Source: Chloroflexota bacterium (lineage in GTDB: Bacteria; Chloroflexota; Anaerolineae; Anaerolineales; Villigracilaceae). From it: a stretch of DNA of 32,909 nucleotides. Location of the stretch: positions 1-32,909 of the forward strand of contig VGNF01000004.1 of assembly GCA_016866195.1 (NCBI GenBank), in the 5' to 3' direction. Of this stretch, positions 7,823 to 14,955 are shown one piece after another. Both the position numbers and the translations under genes were made by a program. The first letter of the stretch is position 1; each line of letters starts with the position of its first letter. The notes below the pieces were generated by a model that was given only the letters and a program-made list of their open reading frames with translations, was not told the DNA's origin and did not search any database.

Positions 7823-8596
7823 TTACGCCACTTTACCGATCAGGTAAAGAGCAGGGTAGAAGAAAATCCATACCACGTCCACGAAATGCCAATATACAGC
7901 GGCTGCTTCCACACCCCAATGCTGTTCCCGGGTGAAGAAGCCCATTTTTCCCAAGCGCCATACGATGAAGAGAAAGATCACCCCGGTAAGCACGTGAAAG
8001 GCATGCATACCGGTCATCATATAGAAGATCCCTCCAACCACATCCTTGTTGACGATTACCTGTTCCAATTTGGCCAGTTGCCACTCCAATCCCACAACTC
8101 CCACCAGGAACGCGAGGCCCAGGACGATCGTGATCATGATCCCGCTCAAAAAGCCTTTCTGATCTCCATGCGCCATGCAGGTCTCGGCGCGATTCATAAA
8201 GAAGGATGAGATCAAAAGCACGGATGTGACCCCGAGCCCAAGCAATTGGTTGAGGTGCGGACGTTCCATGCCAAGCAGATTAAAACGGCTCACTAGCAAT
8301 CCACCAAAGACAAAGGAGTCCGACAAGAGGAACAGCCATAGTCCGAAACGGTTGGTCGAGGTCTTGTAGGCGTAACTGTCATGCCCTTCTGAGGCGGCGT
8401 CTTCCTTTCCCAGATTATAGATGTGCATGTAGTAATACATCACCAGGCCGGCTTTGATCAGGGCGACCAATGCGAGCAGCGGGACTGAAGGCAGTGCGAT
8501 TGCAATTCCGTATTCCAGGGCAGTCAATACAGCAAGATAGACAAAGATGATCACGCCCTGAGTTAACGCTGAGGATTTATCCGTTGTTGTAGTCAT
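7823..8596 (-). CDS. Cytochrome c oxidase subunit IV-III fusion
   Basis: Residues 1 to about 60 form the bacterial COX4 module (helices around GVIIFVYLAVLTALEYG and ALIKAGLVMYYYMHIY). A linker with TNRFGLWLFLLSDSF then starts the five-helix COX3 core, which includes MTGMHAFHVLTGVIF and the C-terminal VYWHFVDVVWIFFYPALYL, both standard subunit III signatures. Total length is 257 aa. Subunit III stabilises subunit I and is not catalytic. Bacterial subunits III and IV are normally separate genes, so this is a natural fusion that explains why no ctaF is found nearby. The start ATG has AGGTG upstream. An intrinsic terminator follows the gene. Confidence 0.9.
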   Translation of the reverse strand: MTTTTDKSSALTQGVIIFVYLAVLTALEYGIAIALPSVPLLALVALIKAGLVMYYYMHIYNLGKEDAASEGHDSYAYKTSTNRFGLWLFLLSDSFVFGGLLVSRFNLLGMERPHLNQLLGLGVTSVLLISSFFMNRAETCMAHGDQKGFLSGIMITIVLGLAFLVGVVGLEWQLAKLEQVIVNKDVVGGIFYMMTGMHAFHVLTGVIFLFIVWRLGKMGFFTREQHWGVEAAAVYWHFVDVVWIFFYPALYLIGKVA

Positions 8597-8606
8597 GAAT
8601 CAGCAC

Positions 8607-10451
8607 CTATTTCTTGGCAAACTGGACATATTTCGAACCGGGCAATCCATAATCGTATGGTTCACCCACGACTTCGAACGGCGTCTCGTAATTATGGGCA
8701 GGCATGGGCGAAGGGGCCTGCCACTCAGGGGACCGTGAATTCCACACATTGCCGGTTGCAGGGTCCCCTTTGCGGATGCTGTTGACCAGATTGATGATGA
8801 AGATCAATACGGAAAGCGCGATCAGGAAGGCGGCAATCGTCAGAACGATATGGGTATTCTGAAATCCCAACTCGGGATCGTAGTCGAAGATGCGTCTGCG
8901 CATCCCGAGCAAGCCGATGCGCATCATCCCGAAGGATAGCACAAGGAACGAGGGTGTCATCAGCCAAAAGTGAATTTTTCCGAGAGTTTCATTCATCCGG
9001 CGGCCGGTAGCTTTTGGGAACCAGTAATATAACGCCGCGAAAAAAGGAAATACGAATCCCCCGAAAAGCGTATCGTGGAAGTGACCAACAATCCAATAGG
9101 TATCGTGCAGGTGCAGATCGGTCGAAACGGTAGCATTCGGAGGTCCGGTGAGACCGCCCATAAGGAAGACCACGATCGCCCCAAGCACGAACAGCATCGG
9201 CGTCGGCAGATCGATCTTCCCCTTCCAGATGGTTGCCACCCACGAGAAGAATTTCACTCCCGTGGGAACCGCGACCAGCAAGGTGCTGTACATGAACGGA
9301 ACCCGCAGGTACTCATTCATGCCGGAGGTAAACATATGATGCGCCCAGACCAGAAACCCCACGAGGGCGATACCCAGGGATGACATGGCGATCCACTTGT
9401 AACCGAATAAGGGTTTTCGGACGAAGACCGGCAGCAATTCCGAGACCACCCCCAAACCGGGCAGAATAAAGACATAAACCGCCGGATGGGAATAGAACCA
9501 GAACAGATGCTGGAATAGAACCGGGTTGCCTCCCTTGTTGGGGTCAAAGAAACCCATCCCGAACAACCGTTGGAACATGACCATCTGAAACGACAACCCG
9601 ATCAGCTGCGTGGCGGTCAGGGCGATGAGAGAAGTGGCAATTGCCGCCCAGACGAAGATCGGCATGCGAAAGGCGGTCATGCCCTTGGCCCGCATGCGAA
9701 CGACGGTTGCAATCAGGTTGAGTGAACCGAGGACGGAGGACCAACCGGCCACAAATACACCCAGAAAGAACATCTGTTGACCGATCTTGTTCGGATTCAC
9801 CGAAAGCGGCGGATATCCCGTCCAGCCGGTTTCCACTCCGCCCAAAGGCATCGATAGAATTAACCAGACGGCAGCGGGAACTGCGATCCAGAAGGAAAAG
9901 GCGTTCAACCGCGGGAAAGCCATGTCGTGCGCGCCGATCAATAACGGAATTAGATAATTCATCAAACCGGCGATCCCGAGCAGGATCGAAACGATCATGA
10001 CCATCCCATGCAGGCTCATCAGTGTGTTGTATTGGTCGGGCTTTAAGAACTGCGCTCCTTCAAAGGACAATTCGGTCCGAAAGATCAGGGCGAATGTTCC
10101 GCCGATAACAAGCAACAGGATGCCTGTGACCGTGTATTGAATACCGATGACCTTATGGTCCAGGGAAGGTCCAAAATATTTAACCCAGCCCGGAGGATCT
10201 TCGCGATGATCAGGCATTTCCTGACCTCGCCACCACTTGAACCAATCGCCCATCACCCCATGGCCGACAAGAAAGGCCATTGTGCCAACGAATCCACCAA
10301 ACACCCAGGCGTGTTCGGTTACCAGATATTTCCCCGTTGCCGGCAACCCCATGGCAAGACGGATCCCAGCGACAAGCACAATACCTGCCAACAGGCCAGC
10401 CGACAACCACAACAGGCCGCGCATCAACGGCGTAGATAGAAATTGTTTCAT
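8607..10451 (-). CDS. Cytochrome c oxidase subunit I, A2 type, with N-terminal extension
   Basis: This is the catalytic subunit of an A-family oxygen reductase. Visible ligands are MSLHGM (low-spin heme), YSHPAVY (CuB His and the crosslinked Tyr), WAHHMFTSGM (two CuB His) and GHFHDTLFGG (both hemes). The K-channel Lys is in PTGVKFFSW. Ala replaces the A1-type Glu in HPEVY, and the YS pair before HP is the hallmark of A2 oxidases such as those of Rhodothermus and Thermus caa3. About 95 residues with two extra helices precede the usual DHKVIGIQY start. I chose ATG 10451 over the TTG at 10466 because of the GGAG upstream. Confidence 0.95.
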   Translation of the reverse strand: MKQFLSTPLMRGLLWLSAGLLAGIVLVAGIRLAMGLPATGKYLVTEHAWVFGGFVGTMAFLVGHGVMGDWFKWWRGQEMPDHREDPPGWVKYFGPSLDHKVIGIQYTVTGILLLVIGGTFALIFRTELSFEGAQFLKPDQYNTLMSLHGMVMIVSILLGIAGLMNYLIPLLIGAHDMAFPRLNAFSFWIAVPAAVWLILSMPLGGVETGWTGYPPLSVNPNKIGQQMFFLGVFVAGWSSVLGSLNLIATVVRMRAKGMTAFRMPIFVWAAIATSLIALTATQLIGLSFQMVMFQRLFGMGFFDPNKGGNPVLFQHLFWFYSHPAVYVFILPGLGVVSELLPVFVRKPLFGYKWIAMSSLGIALVGFLVWAHHMFTSGMNEYLRVPFMYSTLLVAVPTGVKFFSWVATIWKGKIDLPTPMLFVLGAIVVFLMGGLTGPPNATVSTDLHLHDTYWIVGHFHDTLFGGFVFPFFAALYYWFPKATGRRMNETLGKIHFWLMTPSFLVLSFGMMRIGLLGMRRRIFDYDPELGFQNTHIVLTIAAFLIALSVLIFIINLVNSIRKGDPATGNVWNSRSPEWQAPSPMPAHNYETPFEVVGEPYDYGLPGSKYVQFAKK

Positions 10452-10467
10452 GCTCCAGTTCTCCAAT

Positions 10468-11475
10468 TTACTTGAGGGTCTTTATGTATGCGATGAGGTT
10501 GCCAACTTCTTCCTGGCTGAATGAATACGCAGGCATCGGGCTGGCAGCTTCGAAACCAGCCACAATTTTTGCGGCCGGATCGAGAATCGATTCGGTTAGG
10601 AAAGATTCGTCGGCGACGACGGAAGTGCCATTTGCAAGGTTTACTTGCGAGCCGAAGAGCCCCAGCCATGTCGGTCCTACCAAGGCGGCGCCATTGATGG
10701 AATGACAGCCCACGCATCCATTGGCGGCTGCCAGGAGCTCCCCCTTCCCCTCGGGAGTTTGTGCGGCGGCAAATGCGATCTGCTGCTCCTGAACCCAGGC
10801 GGAAAAATCCGCTGCTTCACTCACAACCACGACACGCTCCATTGCGTAATGAGCCGCGCCGCATAATTCCGCACAACGTACTTTGTAATTTCCGATCTGA
10901 GAAGGCGTTATCCGAAGCTCGGTCACCCGGCCTGGCACGATATCCTGCTTGACGCGAAATTCTGGCACCCAAAAGGAATGAATCACATCCCTTGATTCCA
11001 TCTTCAGCAAGACCTGTCTTCCCACAGGCAGGTGAAGTTCATTACTGATGAATCCGCCGTAATCGGGATATTCAAAATTCCAAGAAAACTGCTGAGCCCT
11101 GACCTTGATCACCATGGCTTCGGGATCGACTCGACGGATTTCCCTCAGGTTATAGGCTCCCAGATAGGCAAATGCGAGGACGGTAAACAAAGGCATGATC
11201 GTCCAGCCAATTTCGAGGCTGGTATTTCCCTCCACGTGCTCCGCGTCCGAGAGATCCCCCTTCTTCCTGCGAAATACTATCAAGCTATAAAACAAAGGCA
11301 CCACGATCAAGGCAAACAGGAACGACATGGCAATGACCTGCAAATTCCAGAGCCAGTCGATCGCGACTGCCTGCGTGCTTGCCTGGGCAGGCATTAACCC
11401 TGCCGAATCCAGGCCGAAATAAGTGAGACCCGCCATGAGAATGACCAGAAATCCCACGATAATGATATGTCGCAT
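10468..11475 (-). CDS. Cytochrome c oxidase subunit II with CuA and fused cytochrome c (caa3 type)
   Basis: The protein has an N-terminal signal/anchor helix, a second helix (IAMSFLFALIVVPLFYSLIVF) and a third one after the Glu-rich loop. The cupredoxin domain carries the full CuA site: IHSFWVPEF plus CAELCGAAHYAM (Cx3Cx3Hx2M). The C-terminal cytochrome c domain has CVGCHS and a Met in ASPMPAYS. It accepts electrons from a soluble or lipid-anchored cytochrome c and passes them to subunit I. ATG 11475 with AGGAGAG upstream is preferred to the ORF start at 11562, which would run into the promoter. It is the first gene of the oxidase operon; subunit I starts 16 nt after its stop. Confidence 0.95.
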   Translation of the reverse strand: MRHIIIVGFLVILMAGLTYFGLDSAGLMPAQASTQAVAIDWLWNLQVIAMSFLFALIVVPLFYSLIVFRRKKGDLSDAEHVEGNTSLEIGWTIMPLFTVLAFAYLGAYNLREIRRVDPEAMVIKVRAQQFSWNFEYPDYGGFISNELHLPVGRQVLLKMESRDVIHSFWVPEFRVKQDIVPGRVTELRITPSQIGNYKVRCAELCGAAHYAMERVVVVSEAADFSAWVQEQQIAFAAAQTPEGKGELLAAANGCVGCHSINGAALVGPTWLGLFGSQVNLANGTSVVADESFLTESILDPAAKIVAGFEAASPMPAYSFSQEEVGNLIAYIKTLK

Positions 11476-11533
11476 ACTCGCTCTCTCTCCTGAACAATAT
11501 CGAACCGGAACACCCCAAGTAGACAACCGCCCT

Positions 11534-11562
11534 AATTTACCAAATATTGGTCGAAATGTCAC
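11534..11562 (-). promoter_or_regulatory. Candidate promoter of the caa3 oxidase operon
   Basis: On the minus strand GTGACA (5/6 to TTGACA) is followed by a 17-bp spacer and TAAATT (4/6 to TATAAT). Transcription would start near 11527, giving a leader of about 50 nt before the subunit II ATG. The spacer contains the small palindrome CCAA-N3-TTGG, which might be an operator. This is a pattern match only. Confidence 0.35.
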
Positions 11563-11706
11563 TATTTTCCTGGGTGATTGTACAATGCCTCACCACATGG
11601 TTTCCACCAATTTGGTTTATGAATCCACGTGCAACCTGGAGGTTCCCATCTTCGATTTGAATACCTCCTCCCTCCAGAAATAATATGAGTACCATCGGCA
11701 GAAATG

Positions 11707-11742
11707 ATAAAACAGCGCACCCGCCCCGGATTGCGCTGTTTC
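11707..11742 (-). terminator. Intrinsic terminator after the lipoprotein cytochrome c gene
   Basis: A perfect 10-bp inverted repeat, AAACAGCGCA / TGCGCTGTTT with a 12-nt loop, lies 18 bases past the cytochrome c stop. On the minus strand it is followed by TTTTATCATTTCT. This separates the cytochrome c gene from the oxidase operon on the same strand. Confidence 0.7.
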
Positions 11743-11760
11743 GATATCCAGCCGGTTGCT

Positions 11761-12162
11761 TTACTTCAATGTACGGATGAAGGCAACAGCCTGCCAGATC
11801 TGCTCGTCGGTGAGAACGCCCCGCCAGGCCACCATTGAAGTTCCCTCCTTTCCGGAGGCAATCCTCCAGAACAGGTAATCATCCCCGGCGCGGGCCTGCA
11901 ACTCGGCGAGGTTTTTGGGGGCTGGGTCCAACGCGACACCAGCTGGACCATCGCCATAGCCCTGAGGACCGTGACACGATTCGCAATTGACCTGGAAAAC
12001 TTTCGCTCCTGCCGAAGCCGCATCCGTACCAAGTGGATTCGTCTGGCCGGCAAATTCAGCAGGAACTGGATCCAGCGGCACATTGGCTTCACTACCGCCG
12101 CCACCACAAGCTGCGATAACCAGCATACTCAGGACAAGGATGGGCATTTTCTTAATAAACAT
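11761..12162 (-). CDS. Lipid-anchored class I cytochrome c
   Basis: The 133-residue protein begins with a lipoprotein signal peptide (VIAACG, lipobox Cys at about residue 19), then a Gly/Pro-rich linker and one cytochrome c domain with CESCHGPQG (heme site) and a Met ligand in GTSMVAW. The C-terminal helix TDEQIWQAVAFIRTLK is typical of the family. It would carry electrons on the outer face of the membrane, probably to the CuA subunit of one of the two neighbouring heme-copper enzymes. A near-perfect GGAGGTGA lies four bases before ATG. It is divergent from the second heme-copper operon and shares its putative Crp/Fnr-type control. Confidence 0.92.
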   Translation of the reverse strand: MFIKKMPILVLSMLVIAACGGGGSEANVPLDPVPAEFAGQTNPLGTDAASAGAKVFQVNCESCHGPQGYGDGPAGVALDPAPKNLAELQARAGDDYLFWRIASGKEGTSMVAWRGVLTDEQIWQAVAFIRTLK

Positions 12163-12192
12163 CGTTCACCTCCGTAGAACTCTTCTGGCAGC

Positions 12193-12198
12193 ATTATA
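12193..12198 (-). promoter_or_regulatory. -10 element of the cytochrome c promoter
   Basis: A perfect TATAAT on the minus strand gives a start near 12185 and a 23-nt leader that contains the strong ribosome site. The -35 region (ACGAAG at 17-bp spacing) is poor, as expected for an activator-dependent promoter. The operator-like repeat at 12220-12234 lies 21 bp upstream of this box. Confidence 0.6.
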
Positions 12199-12219
12199 AA
12201 CCAAAGGATTTCTCGCTTC

Positions 12220-12234
12220 GTGACTTAAGTTACA
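12220..12234 (-). promoter_or_regulatory. Crp/Fnr-type operator, cytochrome c side
   Basis: On the minus strand this reads TGTAACTTAAGTCAC, near-palindromic around TTAA. It is identical to the site at 12344-12358 and has the same orientation relative to its gene. The centre (12226.5) is about 41.5 bp upstream of the start inferred from the TATAAT box. That matches class II activation by Crp/Fnr-family regulators; the regulator itself is not in the window. Confidence 0.6.
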
Positions 12235-12343
12235 TCCAGGTTTTCGTACACTTGCTTAGCGAAGAATCCGGAGGCTGATTGAGAAGGGAGAACGAACCCA
12301 ATTGACCGCCGGTTTCACAAGGAAATGCATTTATAGGGATGTG

Positions 12344-12358
12344 TGTAACTTAAGTCAC
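12344..12358 (+). promoter_or_regulatory. Crp/Fnr-type operator, heme-copper enzyme side
   Basis: TGTAACTTAAGTCAC on the + strand (wider context TGTAA-CTTAAG-TCACA) is the exact inverted copy of the site at 12220-12234. Its centre (12351.5) is 41.5 bp before a start at about 12393, inferred from the TAAGAT box at 12381. Confidence 0.6.
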
Positions 12359-12380
12359 AGCATTCACAAAGGCGACCGAT

Positions 12381-12386
12381 TAAGAT
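12381..12386 (+). promoter_or_regulatory. -10 element of the second heme-copper operon
   Basis: TAAGAT matches TATAAT in 4 of 6 bases and starts 22 bp after the operator, almost the same spacing as on the divergent side (21 bp). The -35 region overlaps the operator and has no consensus. The leader before the 50-aa subunit gene would be about 48 nt. TATAGC at 12386 is an alternative box. Confidence 0.4.
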
Positions 12387-12440
12387 ATAGCTAATAAGAC
12401 AAAACTTGTGAAATAACACACATTACTAAAGGAGAGTGCC

Positions 12441-12593
12441 ATGAACGAACAGAAAGGGAAAGAACCTGTTCCAGTAGGACAGAAATGGTTCGACAACGTC
12501 TGGTTGCTGTTCCTGCTCTCGCTCTTGATCAGCGGTTTGCTCTATAACGTTTGGGGGCTGGTCGACTTGATGAACGTCCCGCCCGCACCCTAG
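12441..12593 (+). CDS. Small one-helix subunit of the second heme-copper enzyme
   Basis: This 50-aa ORF is not in the ORF track. It runs from ATG 12441 to TAG 12593 behind a good ribosome site (AAAGGAG, 8 bases before ATG). A charged N-terminus is followed by one strong helix (VWLLFLLSLLISGLLYNVWGLV) and a short Pro-rich tail. Position directly before a CuA subunit II and a B-family subunit I matches the tiny subunit IIa (CbaD) of Thermus ba3 oxidase. It probably packs against subunit II and supplies its missing second helix. It is the first gene of the operon; subunit II starts 21 nt later. Confidence 0.75.
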   Translation: MNEQKGKEPVPVGQKWFDNVWLLFLLSLLISGLLYNVWGLVDLMNVPPAP

Positions 12594-12614
12594 GAAAGGA
12601 AATGGAGATACGCC

Positions 12615-13133
12615 ATGTTAGCTCCTGAACGAATTTGGTGGAAACCCATGGGCCGGCTGGAAAAGACCTGGCTTACCGTCGCCCTGGTCTGGTGTGTATT
12701 TCTCACGATAATGATGCCCTTGTGGTACCTGTACGGAAAACAAAATGTGCCTGCCGAAACCTACCGGGTGACCAAGGAAGCCTATTCCGCAAAGGTCAAC
12801 GAATTTGTCACCCAATTTCAGGTTGGCGAAGAAAACGGCATACCTGTTGTTGCGCCTCCCGCTGGAAGTGATATCTACCTGAGGGCGAGCACCTGGCAAT
12901 GGTATCCGATTCTGCAACTGGAAAAAGGGGAAATTTACCGCCTGCATCTTTCATCCATGGATCTTCAGCATGGATTCTCGCTTCAGCCTGTGAACATCAA
13001 CCTGCAAGTACTGCCGGGATACGATTACGTCGCGACCATCGTCCCGACTACCACCGGTGAGTTCACGGTCGTTTGCAACGAATATTGTTACCTCGGCCAT
13101 CACACCATGGTCGGTAAAGTGATAGTTAAGTAG
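12615..13133 (+). CDS. CuA subunit II of the B-family-like heme-copper enzyme
   Basis: A 172-aa protein with one N-terminal anchor helix (TWLTVALVWCVFLTIMMPLWYL) and an external cupredoxin domain. The CuA ligands are present: His in DLQHGFSL and CNEYCYLGHHTM (Cx3Cx3Hx2M), with a Trp-rich STWQWYP stretch. It resembles ba3-type subunit II: short, single helix, no cytochrome c domain. CuA means electrons come from cytochrome c or a cupredoxin, plausibly the divergent lipoprotein cytochrome c. GGAGA sits six bases before ATG. Subunit I starts 14 nt downstream. Confidence 0.9.
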   Translation: MLAPERIWWKPMGRLEKTWLTVALVWCVFLTIMMPLWYLYGKQNVPAETYRVTKEAYSAKVNEFVTQFQVGEENGIPVVAPPAGSDIYLRASTWQWYPILQLEKGEIYRLHLSSMDLQHGFSLQPVNINLQVLPGYDYVATIVPTTTGEFTVVCNEYCYLGHHTMVGKVIVK

Positions 13134-13147
13134 GAAGGAGGAATCCC

Positions 13148-14875
13148 ATGGCAACACTGGCACCTACAACCCAATGGACGAAAGGGGCAAAGGACGATTA
13201 TCGAACCTGCCCCGTCACCACTTTAAAAGTGGATTTGCATTCGGAACGCTTGATCATCGCCAACGCAGTCATGGCGGTGGTTTGTCTCGCTCTGGGCGGA
13301 ATCGCCGCTCTCCTGATCGCACTGACGCGCTGGCAGGCGATTCACCTGCTGGATGCGGCATGGTTCTACCGGTTGCTCACCCTCCACGGCATCGACATGC
13401 TTGTCGCGTGGATCGTATTCTTTGAAATGGCCGGCCTGCACTTTGGCTCGACCATCCTGCTCAATGCCAGACAAGCCAATCCAAAACTAGCCTGGTTCGG
13501 TTTCATCTTGATGACTGTAGGCGGATTGCTGGCGAACGGAGTGGTGCTCTTCGACAGCAATAGTATCGTGACCTTCACCGCGTATGTTCCACTCAAGGCT
13601 CACCCGCTGTTTTATTTGAGCTACATCCTGTTCGCGGTCGGGGCATTGATCACCGTGATCACGTTCTTCATCAACCTTGTCGTCGCCAAACGTGAAGGCC
13701 GATTCGAAGGTTCCCTCCCGCTGGTGGTATTCGGTCTGATGACTGCCGCCATCCTAGCTACCTACACGCTTCTCCAGGGCGCGGCTGCAATCGTTCCAGC
13801 CTTTTTTTGGTCCCTGGGCGTGTTACCCGAATATGATCCCGGAATCTATCGCAATTTCTTCTGGGGTTTTGGGCATCCAGCCCAACAAGTGAACCTGGCG
13901 GCCATGGTGGCGATCTGGTATGCACTGGCCCAGATGACCCTGGGAATTCGGCCTCTCAATGAAAAATTCTCCCGCCTGGCGTTCATCCTGTACCTGTTCT
14001 TCATCAACCTTGGTTCTGCCCATCACTTGTTGGTGGATCCCGGATTGTCCTTCGCGTGGAAGGCGGTCAATACATCCTATGCCATGTACCTGGCAGTTTT
14101 AGGTTCCATGATGCATGCATTCTCCATCCCCGCTGCAATGGAGGTTGCCCAGCGCGCAAAAGGCTTCACCAAGGGATTGTTTGGATGGCTGCGCAACGCT
14201 CCATGGAACGAACCGGGTTTCTCTTCACTCGTGGTCTCGATGATCCTCTTCGGATGGATTGGCGGAATTACCGGGGTGACCATCGGCACGGAGCAGATCA
14301 ACATGCTGGCTCACAACACCCTGCGATTGCCCGGTCACTTCCACGCGACAGTGGTCGGTGGAACCACGACCGCCTTCATGGGCTTTACGTATTATGTCAT
14401 TCCGTTGATCTTCCGAAAAGAATTGAAACTGAAGAAATGGGCGCAATGGCAGCCGTACGTCTATGGTGTCGGATCCGCCCTGGTTTCGTTGGGCATGATC
14501 ACCAGCGGACTGCAGGGTGTTTCGCGGCGCAACTGGGACATCACCTTTGCGGGTGTCGTTCCTGGAACGGTCGACCTTACCCTGGCCATTTTTGGCATTG
14601 GCGCCCTGATCGCCGTCACGGGCGGCATCATGTACCTCACGGTCGTCCTTGCCTCGGTGTTCACCGGCCCGCGCATGGAAGCCGGTCAATTATTGCTGGT
14701 GGCTGGATCGCAAAATCCCCTGCTCGAATCCACAAAACTGACCGACGAACAGATGGAAAGACCGCAGAACCAGCCGAAAGGTACCCTGGTATTGGTCTTC
14801 GCATTCCTGGTCTGGTTTGCTGTGTACTACCTCAGCAATTGGTGGTTGCTCGGTCGTACCTGGTTCATCCGCTAA
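13148..14875 (+). CDS. B-family-like heme-copper subunit I lacking the active-site Tyr; candidate NO reductase
   Basis: A catalytic heme-copper subunit (575 aa, about 13-14 helices) with a perfect AAGGAGG before ATG. The ligand set is complete: His80 (LTLHGID), His243 (FGHP), His292/His293 (SAHHLLVDPG), His397 and His399 (LPGHFHA). Overall layout follows Thermus ba3 oxidase. In ba3 the CuB His is followed four residues later by the crosslinked Tyr (HPIVY); here it is HPAQQ, with Gln247 in that place. The residue matching ba3 Tyr244 is also changed; only the Tyr at His+15 remains. Loss of this Tyr is a feature of NO-reducing members of the superfamily. I therefore consider a CuA NO reductase likely, with an unusual oxidase as the alternative. 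A hairpin follows the gene. Confidence 0.88.
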   Translation: MATLAPTTQWTKGAKDDYRTCPVTTLKVDLHSERLIIANAVMAVVCLALGGIAALLIALTRWQAIHLLDAAWFYRLLTLHGIDMLVAWIVFFEMAGLHFGSTILLNARQANPKLAWFGFILMTVGGLLANGVVLFDSNSIVTFTAYVPLKAHPLFYLSYILFAVGALITVITFFINLVVAKREGRFEGSLPLVVFGLMTAAILATYTLLQGAAAIVPAFFWSLGVLPEYDPGIYRNFFWGFGHPAQQVNLAAMVAIWYALAQMTLGIRPLNEKFSRLAFILYLFFINLGSAHHLLVDPGLSFAWKAVNTSYAMYLAVLGSMMHAFSIPAAMEVAQRAKGFTKGLFGWLRNAPWNEPGFSSLVVSMILFGWIGGITGVTIGTEQINMLAHNTLRLPGHFHATVVGGTTTAFMGFTYYVIPLIFRKELKLKKWAQWQPYVYGVGSALVSLGMITSGLQGVSRRNWDITFAGVVPGTVDLTLAIFGIGALIAVTGGIMYLTVVLASVFTGPRMEAGQLLLVAGSQNPLLESTKLTDEQMERPQNQPKGTLVLVFAFLVWFAVYYLSNWWLLGRTWFIR

Positions 14876-14892
14876 CGCGGACTCTCCTGAGT

Positions 14893-14925
14893 GTTCCGCC
14901 CAGGGTGATGCGCTCTGGGCGGAAC
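14893..14925 (+). terminator. Hairpin after the heme-copper operon
   Basis: A perfect 11-bp stem, GTTCCGCCCAG / CTGGGCGGAAC with an 11-nt loop, begins 18 bases after the subunit I stop. The 3' flank is A/T-rich (ATAATACAAATTTGTT) but has no real T-run. It may act as a partial terminator or a transcript-stabilising element that sets the level of the copper genes downstream. Confidence 0.5.
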
Positions 14926-14955
14926 ATAATACAAATTTGTTCTGAACCTGGGAAA

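Larger units (their letters stand above)
11476..11760. other. Gene-free spacer between subunit II gene and cytochrome c gene
   Basis: This 285-bp stretch has no supportable gene. It holds the candidate oxidase promoter (11534-11562) and the terminator of the upstream cytochrome c gene (11707-11742). The rest shows only short imperfect repeats. The 86-aa ORF on the + strand here (11423-11683) looks like chance. Confidence 0.6.

Noticed and set aside
7601-8209. 202-aa + strand ORF
   Set aside because: It is antisense to SCO and the subunit IV-III gene and crosses a terminator hairpin.
14056-14892. 5' two-thirds of the 524-aa ORF 14056-15630
   Set aside because: It lies inside subunit I in another frame and reads as His/Arg-rich noise; only the part from about 14956 encodes the membrane protein.
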